This document shows, piece after piece, positions 1 through 9,720 of a DNA stretch of 29,169 nt. Under the pieces are notes generated by a model. It saw nothing but the letters and a program-made list of their open reading frames with translations. It made no database searches and was not told where the DNA came from. The stretch lies in NCBI GenBank assembly GCA_009746045.1, contig RPFO01001758.1, positions 150,001-179,169 of the forward strand. The letters are read 5' to 3'. The translations under genes and the position numbers were made by a program. This stretch comes from Mesostigma viride (Eukaryota; Streptophyta; Mesostigmatophyceae; Mesostigmatales; Mesostigmataceae). Numbering within the stretch: the first letter of the stretch is position 1; every line of letters starts with the position of its first letter.

Positions 1-56
1 TGGTGCCCCCGCTGGCTGGCTTGCCAATAATCACATCTCGTGCATGTGGCTGCCTT

Positions 57-108
<52 letters not shown>
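57..108 (+). repeat. (CTGG)n microsatellite tract 1
   Basis: About 13 uninterrupted tetranucleotides, preceded by the constant GTGCATGTGGCTGCCTT flank and followed by GCCTGACCC. Tracts of the same length sit at 13309-13360 and 18067-18118 in the other alpha units. Confidence 0.97.
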
Positions 109-711
109 CCTGACCCATGCCACATACCCCAAACCCCAAGCCTCGTGCCCCATGTCCCCTGCCAGCCTGCCTGTCTACACGTGCAAAGGAAACAAACATG
201 GCCCCGCTGGCACAATGCAAAGCACACCTGGTTGATCAGGTAGCGGGCACGCCAGTGTGCAAGCCAATGGGGCCTACGTTTGACAGCAAGTATGATGAAT
301 CCATGTAGAAAAATATGGCACAACACATGGTTGCCCACCTGCACGTACAGCCCAGTAAAAATTCACGTGCAGCAAACTGTCTACCCATGCGTGAATTTGG
401 CTTCAGCCCAGTAAAAATCTGCACAACACAAATATTGCACAGCCATTAGAGCAAGTCTAACTTTGGATATGCTGGATGGAAGCAATATAGCACAGCATGA
501 CACACCCCTAGTTGCTCACCTTCACCCATATAGCCCAGTGAAAACCCACGTGCAAAGCAAGGCAGCTTATCACACGCAAAACCACCATCAACGTCAGGAA
601 GCACAGCAGTCAACGGCTCCCAAAATCGGTGCATGAGAAATCATCCATGAGCAATCATGGGCTTTCCCTGCCCAGTCTGTTCCAGAAGAAAGCAACACGG
701 ATAACGTGGCA

Positions 712-867
712 ATGACATTCCCAAGGAGAATGAAGAGGACGCACCCCACGGATACGACAATGGAAGACAGACTCTTCGTCCGGTATGTGCACGCTGCGAC
801 CAAGAAAATTCGTCTGGAAAAAAGGAAATTGCATAAGATTACGGTAAACGTAAATCACATTAGATAA
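712..867 (+). CDS. 51-codon basic ORF, unit 1 (probable relic)
   Basis: ATG ORF in block B, present as a 51-codon frame in all seven units. The frame is open upstream to the TGA at 634. The centre is Lys/Arg-rich and could form an amphipathic helix: YVHAATKKIRLEKRKLHK. I do not recognise a family. Differences among units (F/L, M/V, R/G, I/M, N/T, H/R, R/L) are all amino-acid changing and none is silent, which argues against a maintained protein. A GTAAAC donor-like site at 844 and a TTTCCAG acceptor-like site ending at 1098 would join the frame to about 22 further codons, but this is speculative. It could also be a fragment of a captured gene exon. Confidence 0.25.
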   Translation: MTFPRRMKRTHPTDTTMEDRLFVRYVHAATKKIRLEKRKLHKITVNVNHIR

Positions 868-1222
868 AAGCAGATACATTGACCACATCTTTGACACAAA
901 TCGCCATCGCCAGCGTTCGTCCCGTGCCAAGCCATCCAGCGCTCAATCGCAACTGTCTATGGTGACACCAGACATTCGTTTGCCCCATCCCACGTCTTCC
1001 ATGAACAGCAAAACTGATTTTACAAGGCGTGAAATACGTAAAACTGAAAAATGACGACACTGAAACAAAACAATCTGATGACGACGTTCAATTTCCAGGT
1101 CGCTGGCTATTATACAGCAAATGCCATAGCGACACGGACCTCTCCCACGCAGGTTGCACGGGGTTGACGCCCCGCCAGCTCAGAAAGTTTCGTACGTACT
1201 CTTCCAATACAAAATTTTGATG

Positions 1223-1230
1223 TATAAAAG
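1223..1230 (+). promoter_or_regulatory. TATA box, unit 1
   Basis: TATAAAAG in the context TGTATAAAAGCC, 77 bp before the ATG at 1300. Three TGACG elements lie within 180 bp upstream (near 1051, 1079 and 1165). A start site about 30 bp downstream would leave a 5' leader of roughly 45 nt. Transcription is inferred. Confidence 0.45.
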
Positions 1231-1299
1231 CCATGAATTCGCATTCCCCATCCCAATTTCACATGCTACGTCGCCCGCCATCGCCAGCCAGCAACAACT

Positions 1300-1437
1300 A
1301 TGGTTGCTTCCGCAGCACGTCGCTTTGTTTCATTAACATTTTTTGCCGCTTTTGTTATTCACGTTCACTTTACCCATTGCCACTGCCCAGCCTGGTGCGT
1401 TCGACGCGACGCTCGCCCCGCCCTGCATGCGAACTAA
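1300..1437 (+). pseudogene. Signal-peptide-like ORF, unit 1 (frameshifted)
   Basis: Starts at the same ATG as the intact copies (MVASAARRFVSLTFFA) but lacks 11 bp just after that segment, including the second in-frame ATG. The hydrophobic stretch is read in the wrong frame and a TAA follows at 1435. The original frame is still open downstream from about 1343 to 1567 without an ATG. The break is shared by units 4 and 5, so it predates their duplication. Confidence 0.35.
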
Positions 1438-1471
1438 AATTTGGTACGGTTCGACCGGTCCAACTTTCCCC

Positions 1472-1939
1472 GTTCAACCTGAACACTTCAAGTACGTATT
1501 CTTGTCAGGGTCCGAGGCGGGGGGGGCCAGCGGGAGCCCGAAAATTTCAGTTTCGTACGGCCGTTAGGCGGGCTGAGCCCCCTGCATTTCACAGTTTCGA
1601 GCCGTTTTTTCCCATGCTCCCCGTCTGAACACGTTCAGTTCACTCATCTCGCAAAAAATTGCACGGAAATTGCGTGGGAAGTAGGCCGAACCGAATATTG
1701 AACAAAAAACCCGTTCAGAAATGTGTTCGAACTCAATTTTCGTTCAGTCTGAACACTCGAAATTTCCCGTTCAGTCTGAACCCTTAGTAAATCAAGTAGG
1801 ATGTTTTGTAGATTTAGATTCGGCAAACAACATCCCCCCATCCGTATATGCCCCCCGGCATTTCTCGCGCATTTTGCTGAATTCGGTTTCTGTTCAGAAC
1901 ACCTCAGACTCGATCTTAGGAGGGTGTGACGGCGTTCAG
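1472..1939 (+). repeat. Block E, unit 1: GTTCAG/CTGAAC cluster
   Basis: Ten exact GTTCAG or CTGAAC hexamers in 468 bp. Two are perfect 13-bp palindromes GTTCAGTCTGAAC at 1742-1754 and 1769-1781, 27 bp apart; one is a CTGAACACGTTCAG near-palindrome near 1625. Module M1 (about 1512-1652), starting CCGAGGCGGGG and ending CATCTCGC, is a diverged copy of the module ending block F. Confidence 0.85.
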
Positions 1940-1946
1940 GCCGGCG

Positions 1947-2371
1947 GTTACGGGCCGTAACTCGCGGCTCCGCAGGATTTCAGGATTTGCCCTCGATCGT
2001 GGGGTTGCGATCAGGCCGTACGGTACGGCGCCCGCGGCGGTGTCAGGATGTTCGGGGTTCTCCCTTGCGCAACACGATCGTAGTTAAGTAGTTGACAAGT
2101 TGGGGGCCCCTTCGGGGCCCGGACTTTTTGGCGCCTGAGCGGGCGATTGGCGCGTACACCCGCGGGGTGCGTCCTCGGGAACGCCGGCGCCACGCGGGGC
2201 GCGCTGCGCGAAGGGGCAGTGGCCGAAGGCGCCGAGGCGGGGGGGCCAGCGGGAGCCATAAAATTTCGGCTTCGTGCGGCCCGTCCGCAGGCGGAGCCCC
2301 CTGCTTTTCCCAGCTTCGAGCCGTTTCCTGGCACGCGCCCCATCTGAACACATTCAGGCAAGTCATCTCGC
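1947..2371 (+). repeat. Block F, unit 1: GC-rich palindrome block
   Basis: Two perfect 15-bp palindromes with a one-base centre: GTTACGGGCCGTAAC at 1947-1961 and GCCGTACGGTACGGC at 2015-2029. A hairpin with 7-bp arms GGGCCCC/GGGGCCC and a 3-nt loop lies at 2104-2120, followed by CGGACTTTTTGG. A CGCGCTGCGCG palindrome lies near 2198, and module M2 at about 2232-2371. The hairpin plus T-run resembles a terminator, but nothing supports that role in a eukaryote. Confidence 0.85.
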
Positions 2372-3256
2372 TAAAGGTCCACAGGGACGAAATAATTACG
2401 TACATGCAAAGTCGAGGCTATGGCGGTGCAGAAAACTGATTGGTGTAGGAGCATCGATGCATGGATTCGTTCCAAATATTGTAGGCATTTTTTATGAGTT
2501 ATGGCTGGGACGAGTAGGTCATCCAGCAACATCTGGGTGTAGTTCGTGGCATGTTTCCCTACCCTTTTGGGAATGCCCTTGGGGCCAGGCCAGGTCACAA
2601 TATGACGCCCTGGCCGGCCAAGCCGCTGGGGGCCTGCCAGACCAAAGTCCCTATATGAGTGTGCTTTGGTCCCAGTATGGACACTAAACTGTTTTAGGTT
2701 AGTTTGTGGACATTACCATGCAAGGTGCAACTGGCTCCTATTGTTAGGCGCGAGTTGGACACGATTTGAGGGCTAAAAGCTAAAATTGTTTGCTGACACA
2801 GCTAGCCCGCAACACACGTAGCATAGGTGTCACACTTCATGTAGTGTTCAAGTTGGGGCATGATACAGACAATGTTTGTTCCAACTCTGATTTATAATAA
2901 TGAGATTAGCACAGCTCATTTTAAGACACACCACCGCATCTTTATCAAACAATCCCATCCAATTCCCAACTTCACCATGGAATGGCCATCAAATGTTAGC
3001 ATGTGCACGATCGCTCATGCCCACTTCAAAATCATCTTAAGAAAGACAGTTTTGTATTCGCTAACTTCTTTATAACCACCACCAGTATGATGCAACCACA
3101 GGCCCTCACTGTGACCACTGTGACCACGGGAAGGGCACGCCATCACATGCAGCCATAAATGTATCTAACGAAGCAAGGCCAGCTGGTATCCAGGCGGCAT
3201 GTTGCCACCACACACGTCTCGGTTACGGCGCAGTCACCCATCTTCATGTCCCTGCA

Positions 3257-3891
<635 letters not shown>

Positions 3892-4088
3892 TGCCCAACG
3901 CCCCACTCCCCATGGCTCGTGCCCCAGGTCCCCTGCCCTGTCCCACCTGCCCACTGTGCCCCTGCTTGTGACTTGCCTCTGACCACATCACGTGCAGGTG
4001 GCTAAGGGCCTGCCCCATGCCCCAGTCCCCACGACCTGTGACTCATAGCTTCAGAAAGGCTCCCCCTGCCCCCTGCCGCCTGGACCCT

Positions 4089-4120
4089 GCCCCCCCCCCT
4101 CCCCCCCTCCCCCTGTCCCC
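4089..4120 (-). repeat. Homopyrimidine tract with G-quadruplex potential on the minus strand
   Basis: A near-pure C/T run on the plus strand. The minus strand has four or more runs of at least three G, matching the general G-quadruplex pattern. It is the longest of a set found in most S sub-repeats, at about 7731, 8355, 12113, 12721, 13205, 16855, 17476, 17965, 21591, 22109, 26471 and 27329, each roughly 32-35 bp. Formation of a quadruplex is inferred from the pattern only. Confidence 0.7.
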
Positions 4121-4191
4121 ATGCCCTCCTCCCTGTGGTGCCCCCGCTGGCTGGCTTGCCAATAATCACATCTCGTGCATGTGGCTGCCTT

Positions 4192-4351
<160 letters not shown>

Positions 4352-4770
4352 CCTAACCCATGCCACATACCCCACGCCCCAAGCCTCGTGCCCCATGTCC
4401 CCTGCCAGCCTGCCTGCCTACACAAGCAAAGCAAACAAACATGGCCCCGCTGGCACAATGCAAAGCACACCTGGTTGATCAGGTAGCGGGCACGCCTGCA
4501 CAATGAGACATCAAAAATACACAGCCAGCAAAGTGAAATTCAGTGTGCAAGCCAATGGGGCCTACGTTTGACAGCAAATATGATGAATCCATGTAGAAAA
4601 ATATGGCACAGCACATGGTTGCCCGCCTGCACGTATAGCCCAGTAAAAATTCACGTGCAGCACAGCAGTCAACGACTCCCAAAATTGGTGCATGAGCAAT
4701 CATCCATGAGCAACCATGGGCTTTCCCTGCCCAGTCTGTTCCAGAAGAAAGCAGCACGGATAACGTGGCA

Positions 4771-4926
4771 ATGACATTCCCAAGGAGAATGAAGAGGACG
4801 CACCCCACGGATACGACAGTGGAAGACAGACTCTTGGTCCGGTATGTGCACGCTGCGACCAAGAAAATTCGTCTGGAAAAAGGGAAATTGCATAAGATGA
4901 CGGTAAACGTAAATCACATTAGATAA
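4771..4926 (+). CDS. 51-codon basic ORF, unit 2 (probable relic)
   Basis: Same frame and length as in unit 1. Compared with the commonest sequence it has Val for Met before EDRLL, Gly for Arg in LEKGKLHK, and Met for Ile in the following residues. The Gly and Met changes are shared with unit 6, supporting their common beta ancestry. Confidence 0.22.
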   Translation: MTFPRRMKRTHPTDTTVEDRLLVRYVHAATKKIRLEKGKLHKMTVNVNHIR

Positions 4927-5281
4927 AAGCAGATACATTGACCACATCTTTGACACAAATCGCCATCGCCAGCGTTCGTCCCGTGCCAAGCAATCCAGCG
5001 CTCAATCCGAATTGTCTATGGTGACACCAGACATTCGTTTGCCCCATCCCACGTCTTCCATGAACAGCAAAACTGATTTTACAAGGCGTGAAATACGTAA
5101 AACTGAAGAATGACGACAATGAAACAAAACAATCTGATGACGACGTTCAATTTCCAGGTCGCTGGCTATTGTACAGCAAATGCCATAGCGACACGAACCT
5201 CTCCCACGCAGGTAGCACGGGGTTGACGCCCCGCCAGCTCAGAAAGTTTCCTACGTACTCTTCCAATACAAACTTTTGATG

Positions 5282-5289
5282 TATAAAAG
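5282..5289 (+). promoter_or_regulatory. TATA box, unit 2
   Basis: TATAAAAG 77 bp before the ATG at 5359; the upstream TGACG elements are kept. Confidence 0.45.
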
Positions 5290-5358
5290 CCATGAATTCG
5301 CATTCCCCATCCCGATTTCACATGCTACGTCGCCCGCCATCGCCAGCCAGCAACAACT

Positions 5359-5562
5359 ATGGTTGCTTCCGCATCACGTCGCTTTGTTTCATTAACATTT
5401 TTTGCCCCGACCATGCCGCTTTTATTATTCACGTTCACTTTACCCATTGCCACTGCCCAGCCTGGTGCGTTCGACGCGACGCTCGCCCCGCCCTGCATGC
5501 GAACTAAAATTTGGTACGGTTCGACCGGTCCAACTGTCCCCGTTCAGCCTGAACACTTCTAG
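5359..5562 (+). CDS. Signal-peptide-like ORF, unit 2 (67 codons)
   Basis: ATG in the context ACAACTATGG, 77 bp after the TATA box. Residues 1-18 hold an Arg pair; a second in-frame Met is residue 19. Residues 19-33 (MPLLLFTFTLPIATA) form a hydrophobic core ending in Ala-Thr-Ala, a typical signal-peptidase site, followed by QPGAFDATLAPPCMRTKIWY. The frame ends at a TAG in GAACACTTCTAG, where unit 7 has AAG and reads on. I recognise no mature-protein family. It could be the first exon of a secreted protein, a captured gene 5' end, or chance. Changes among copies include amino-acid replacements. Confidence 0.3.
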   Translation: MVASASRRFVSLTFFAPTMPLLLFTFTLPIATAQPGAFDATLAPPCMRTKIWYGSTGPTVPVQPEHF

Positions 5563-6012
5563 TCCGTATTTTTGTCAGGGTCCGAGGCTGGGGGTGCCAG
5601 CGGGAGCCCGACTATTTCGGTTTCGTACGGCCGTTTTGCGGGCTGAGCCCCCTGCTTTTCACAGTTTCTAGCCGTTTTTTTTGGCATGCTCCCCGTCTGA
5701 ACACGTTCAGTTAAGTAAACTCGCAAAAATTGGCACGGAAATTGCGTGGGAAGTAGGCCGAACCGAAAATTGAACCAAAAACCCGTTCAGAAAAGTGTTC
5801 GAACTAAATTTTCGTTCAGGCTGAACACTCAAAATTTCCCGTTCAGTCTGAACCCTTAGTAAATCAAGTAGGATGTTTTGTAGATTTAGATTCGGCAAAC
5901 AACATCCCCCCCAGCCGTATATGCCCCCCGGCATTTCTCGCGCATTTTGCTGAATTCAGATTCCGTTCAGAACATGTGAGACTCGATCTTAGGAGGGTGT
6001 GACGACGTTCAG
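5542..6012 (+). repeat. Block E, unit 2: GTTCAG/CTGAAC cluster
   Basis: Same arrangement. The first site is a better palindrome (GTTCAGCCTGAAC), while the first of the 13-bp pair is GTTCAGGCTGAAC, still symmetric around its centre. Confidence 0.85.
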
Positions 6013-6019
6013 GCCAGCG

Positions 6020-6444
6020 GTTACGGGACGTAACTCGCGGCTCCGCAGGATTTCAGGATTGCCCTTCGATCGTGGGGTTGCGATCAGGCCGTACGGTACG
6101 GCGCCCGCGGCGATGTCAGGATGTTCGGGTTTCTCCCTTGCGCAACACGATCGTAGTTAAGTAGTTGACAAGTTGGGGGCCCCTTCGGGGCCCGGACTTT
6201 TTGGCGCCTGAGCGGGCGATTGGCGCGTACACCCGCGGGGTGCGTCCTCGGGAACGCCGGCGCCACGCGGGGCGCGCAGCGCGAAGGGGCAGTGGCCGAA
6301 GGCGCCGAGGCGGGGGGGCCAGCGGGAGCCGTAAAATTTCGGCTTCGTACGGCCCGTCCGCAGGCGGAGCCCCCTGCTTTTCCCAGCTTCGAGCCGTTTC
6401 CTGGCACGCTCCCCGTCTGAACACGTTCAGGCAAGTCATCTCGC
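6020..6444 (+). repeat. Block F, unit 2: GC-rich palindrome block
   Basis: The first palindrome has lost symmetry by one base (GTTACGGGACGTAAC). The second (6088-6102) and the hairpin (6177-6193) are intact. The CGCGCAGCGCG centre is A. Confidence 0.85.
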
Positions 6445-7545
6445 TAAAGGTCCACCGGGACGAAATAATTACGTACATGCAAATTCGAGGCTATGGCGGT
6501 GCAGAAAACTGATTGGTGTAGGAGCATCGATGCATGGATTCGTTCCAAATATTGTAGGCATTTTTTATGAGTTATGGCTGGGATGAGTAGGTCATCCAGC
6601 AACATCTGGGTGTAGTTCGTGGCATGTTTCCCTACCCTTTTGGCTGCTCCGTGACTCCCCAACGGGAGCACGAGTCTAATTAATTAATTAATTAATTTGG
6701 GAATGCCCTTGGGGCCAGGCCAGGTCAGAATATGCCGCCCTGGCCGGCCAAGCCGCTGGGGGCCTGCCAGACCAAAGTCCCTATATGAGTGTGCTTTGGT
6801 CCCAGTATGGACACTAAACGGTTTTAGGTTAGTTTGTGGACATTACCATGCAAGGTGCAACTGGCTCCGATTGTTAGGCGCGAGTTGGACACGATTTGAG
6901 GGCTAAAAGCTAAAACTGTTTGCTGACACTGCTAGCCCGCAACACACGTAGCATAGGTGTCACACTTCATGTAGTGTTCAAGTTGGGGCATGATGCAGAC
7001 AATGTTTGTTCCAACTCTGATTTATTATAATGAGTTGTCTTGAGCACTTCATAATGAGATTAGCACAGCTCATTTTAAGACACACCACCGCATCATTATC
7101 AAACAATCCCATCCAATTCCCAACTTCACCATGGAATGGCCATCAAATGTTAGCATGTGCACGATCGCTCATGCCCACTTCAAAATCACCTTAAGAAAGA
7201 AAGTTTTGTATTCGCTAACTTCTTTACAACCACCACCAGTATGGGGCAACCACAGGCCCTCACTGTGACCACTGTGACCACCGCAAGGGCACGCCATCAC
7301 ATGCAGCCATAAATGTATCTAACGAAGCAAGGCCAGCTGGTATCCAGGCGGCATGTTGCCACCACACACGTCTCGGTTTCGGCGCGGTCACCCATCTTCA
7401 TGTCCCTGCAAATATGCACCCCATAACAACGTGTGACAACCCACAAGACCCCACGGTGCCCGTTGGCGGGATCGCAGGGCATGGCAGGGCATGTGCGTGT
7501 GTACCACCTCTACCTGCCTGCCCAACGCCCCACTCCCCATGCCCC
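6445..7545 (+). other. Block GH, unit 2: no gene seen
   Basis: Homologue of 2372-3391 with the 57-bp insertion and both ATAATGAG repeats (24 bp apart, near 7028). No supported gene. Confidence 0.8.
6639..6700 (+). mobile_element. Private 57-bp insertion with TAAT tail in unit 2
   Basis: Between CCTACCCTTTTGG and GAATGCCCTT, contiguous in the other units, lies a 57-bp insertion. It starts CTGCTCCGTGACTCCCCAAC, contains self-complementary GCTCC/GGAGC and GACTC/GAGTC arms, and ends in about five TAAT units. TTTGG is present on both sides (6639-6643 and 6696-6700), a possible 5-bp target duplication. Non-LTR elements often end in such short tandem tails; the family is not recognised. Confidence 0.5.
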
Positions 7546-7838
7546 AAGTTTCATGGCTCGTGCCCCAGGTCCCCTGCCCCGTCCCACCTGCCCACTGTGC
7601 CCGTGCTTGTGACTTGCCTCTGACCACATCACGTGCAGGTCGCTGAGAGCCTGCCCCATGCCCCAGTCCCCACGACCTGTGACTCGTAGCGTCAGAAAGG
7701 CTCCCCCTGCCCCCTGCCGCCTGGACCCTGCCCCCCGCCCCCTCCCCCCTTCCCCCTGTCCCCATGCCCTCCTCCCTGTGGTGCCCCCGCTGGCTGGCTT
7801 CCCAATAATCACATCTCGTGCATGTGGCTGCCTTGCTT

Positions 7839-8118
<280 letters not shown>

Positions 8119-8457
8119 CCTGACCCATGCCACATACCCCACGCCCCAAGCCTCGTGCCCCATGTCCCCAAGTTTCATGGCTCGTGCCCCAGGTCCCCTG
8201 CCCCGTCCCACCTGCCCACTGTGCCCTTGCTTGTGTCTTGCCTCTGACCACATCACGTGCAGTTGGCTGAGGGCCTGCCCCATGCCCCAGTCCCCATGAC
8301 CTGTGACTCATAGCTTCAGAAAGGCTCCCCCTGCCCCCTGCCGCCTGGACCCTGCCCCCCGCCCCTCCCCCCTTCCCCCTGTCCCCATGCCCTCCTCCCT
8401 GTGGTGCCCCCGCTGGCTGGCTTGCCAAGAATCACATCTCGTGCATGTGGCTGCCTT

Positions 8458-8484
8458 GCTGGCTGGCTGGCTGGCTGGCTGGCT
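8458..8484 (+). repeat. (CTGG)n microsatellite tract 5
   Basis: Short tract of about seven tetranucleotides in a gamma unit. The only other tract this short is at 27434-27461, also in a gamma unit. The left flank has CAAGAATC where the others have CAATAATC. Confidence 0.95.
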
Positions 8485-9132
8485 GCCTGACCCATGCCAC
8501 ATACCCCACACCCCAAGCCTCGTGCCCAATGTCCCCTGCCAGCCTGCCTGCCTACACATGCAAAGGAAACAAACATGGCCCCGCTGGCACAATGCAAAGC
8601 ACACCTGGTTGATCAGGTAGCGGGCACGCCTGCACAATGAGACATCAAAATTACACAGCCAGCAAAGCAACATTCAGTGTGCAAGCGAATGGGGCCTACG
8701 TTTGACAGCAAGTATGATGAATCCATGTAGAAAAATATGGCACAACACATGGTTGCCCACCTGCACGTACAGCCCAGTAAAAATTCACGTGCAGCAAACT
8801 GTCTACCCATGCGTGAATTTGGCTTCAGCCCAGTAAAAATCTGCACAACACAAATATTGCACAGCCATTAGAGCAAGTCTAACTTTGGATATGCTTGATG
8901 GAAGCAATATAGCACAGCATGACACACCCCTAGTTGCTCACCTTCACCCATATAGCCCAGTGAAAACCCACGTGCAAAGCAAGGCAGCTTATCAAACGCA
9001 AAACCACCATCAACGTCAGGAAGCACAGCAGTCAACGACTCCCAAATTGGCGCATGAGAAACCATCCATGAGCAATCATGGGCTTTCCCTGCCCAGCCTG
9101 TTCCAGAAGAAAGCAACACGGAGAACGTGGCA

Positions 9133-9288
9133 ATGACATTCCCAAGGAGAATGAAGAGGACGCACCCCACGGATACGACAATGGAAGACAGACTCTTGGT
9201 CCGGTATGTGCACGCTGCGACCAAGAAAATTCGTCTGGAAAAAAGGAAATTGCATAAGATTACGGTAAACGTAACTCGCATTAGATAA
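9133..9288 (+). CDS. 51-codon basic ORF, unit 3 (probable relic)
   Basis: Same frame. It ends NVTRIR where other units have NVNHIR, two adjacent non-silent changes. Confidence 0.22.
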   Translation: MTFPRRMKRTHPTDTTMEDRLLVRYVHAATKKIRLEKRKLHKITVNVTRIR

Positions 9289-9643
9289 AAGATGATACCT
9301 TGACCACATCTTTGACACAAATCGCCATCGCCAGCGTTCGTCCCGTGCCAAGCAATCCAGCGCTCAATCGCAACTGTCTATGGTGACACCAGACATTCGT
9401 TTGCCCCATCCCACGTCTTCCATGAACAGCAAAACTGATTTTACAAGGCGTGAAATACGTAAAATTGAGGAATGACGACACTGAAACAAAACAATCTGAT
9501 GACGACGTTCAATTTCCAGGTCGCTGGCTATTATACAGCAAATGCCATAGCGACACGAACCTCTCCCACGCAGGTAGCACGGGGTTGACGCCCCGCCAGC
9601 TCAGAAAGTTTCCTACGTACTCTTCCTATACAAACTTTTGATG

Positions 9644-9651
9644 TATAAAAG
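9644..9651 (+). promoter_or_regulatory. TATA box, unit 3
   Basis: TATAAAAG 77 bp before the ATG at 9721. Confidence 0.45.
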
Positions 9652-9720
9652 CCAGGAATTCGCATTCCCCATCCCGATTTCACATGCTACGTCGCCCGCC
9701 ATCGCCAGCCAGCAACAACT

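Noticed and set aside
655-930. Minus-strand 91-codon frame conserved in all units
   Set aside because: It overlaps the plus-strand basic frame in antisense, shows amino-acid-changing differences between units (E/Q, T/K) and has no recognisable domain. Conservation reflects the young age of the repeat.
1029-1220. 63-codon plus-strand frame starting MKYVKLKNDD
   Set aside because: It starts with GTG, not ATG, ends at the TATA box, and is broken in unit 6 by a one-base loss in an A-run. It is probably a chance open frame.
1446-1462. GGTTCGACC as a tRNA B box
   Set aside because: The following bases do not complete the B-box consensus, no A box is found at a suitable distance, and no tRNA cloverleaf can be seen.
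2102-2130. Hairpin followed by TTTTT as a rho-independent terminator
   Set aside because: The context is a eukaryotic-type satellite without an upstream bacterial operon. It is described as a palindrome only.
2011-2405. Overlapping frames of 89-120 codons on both strands in block F
   Set aside because: GC-rich DNA has few stop codons. Several frames are open at once on both strands, and small indels between units change their ends.
2690-2702. GGTTTTAGGTTAG as a telomere-type repeat
   Set aside because: It is a single degenerate occurrence per unit, not tandem, so it does not show telomeric sequence.
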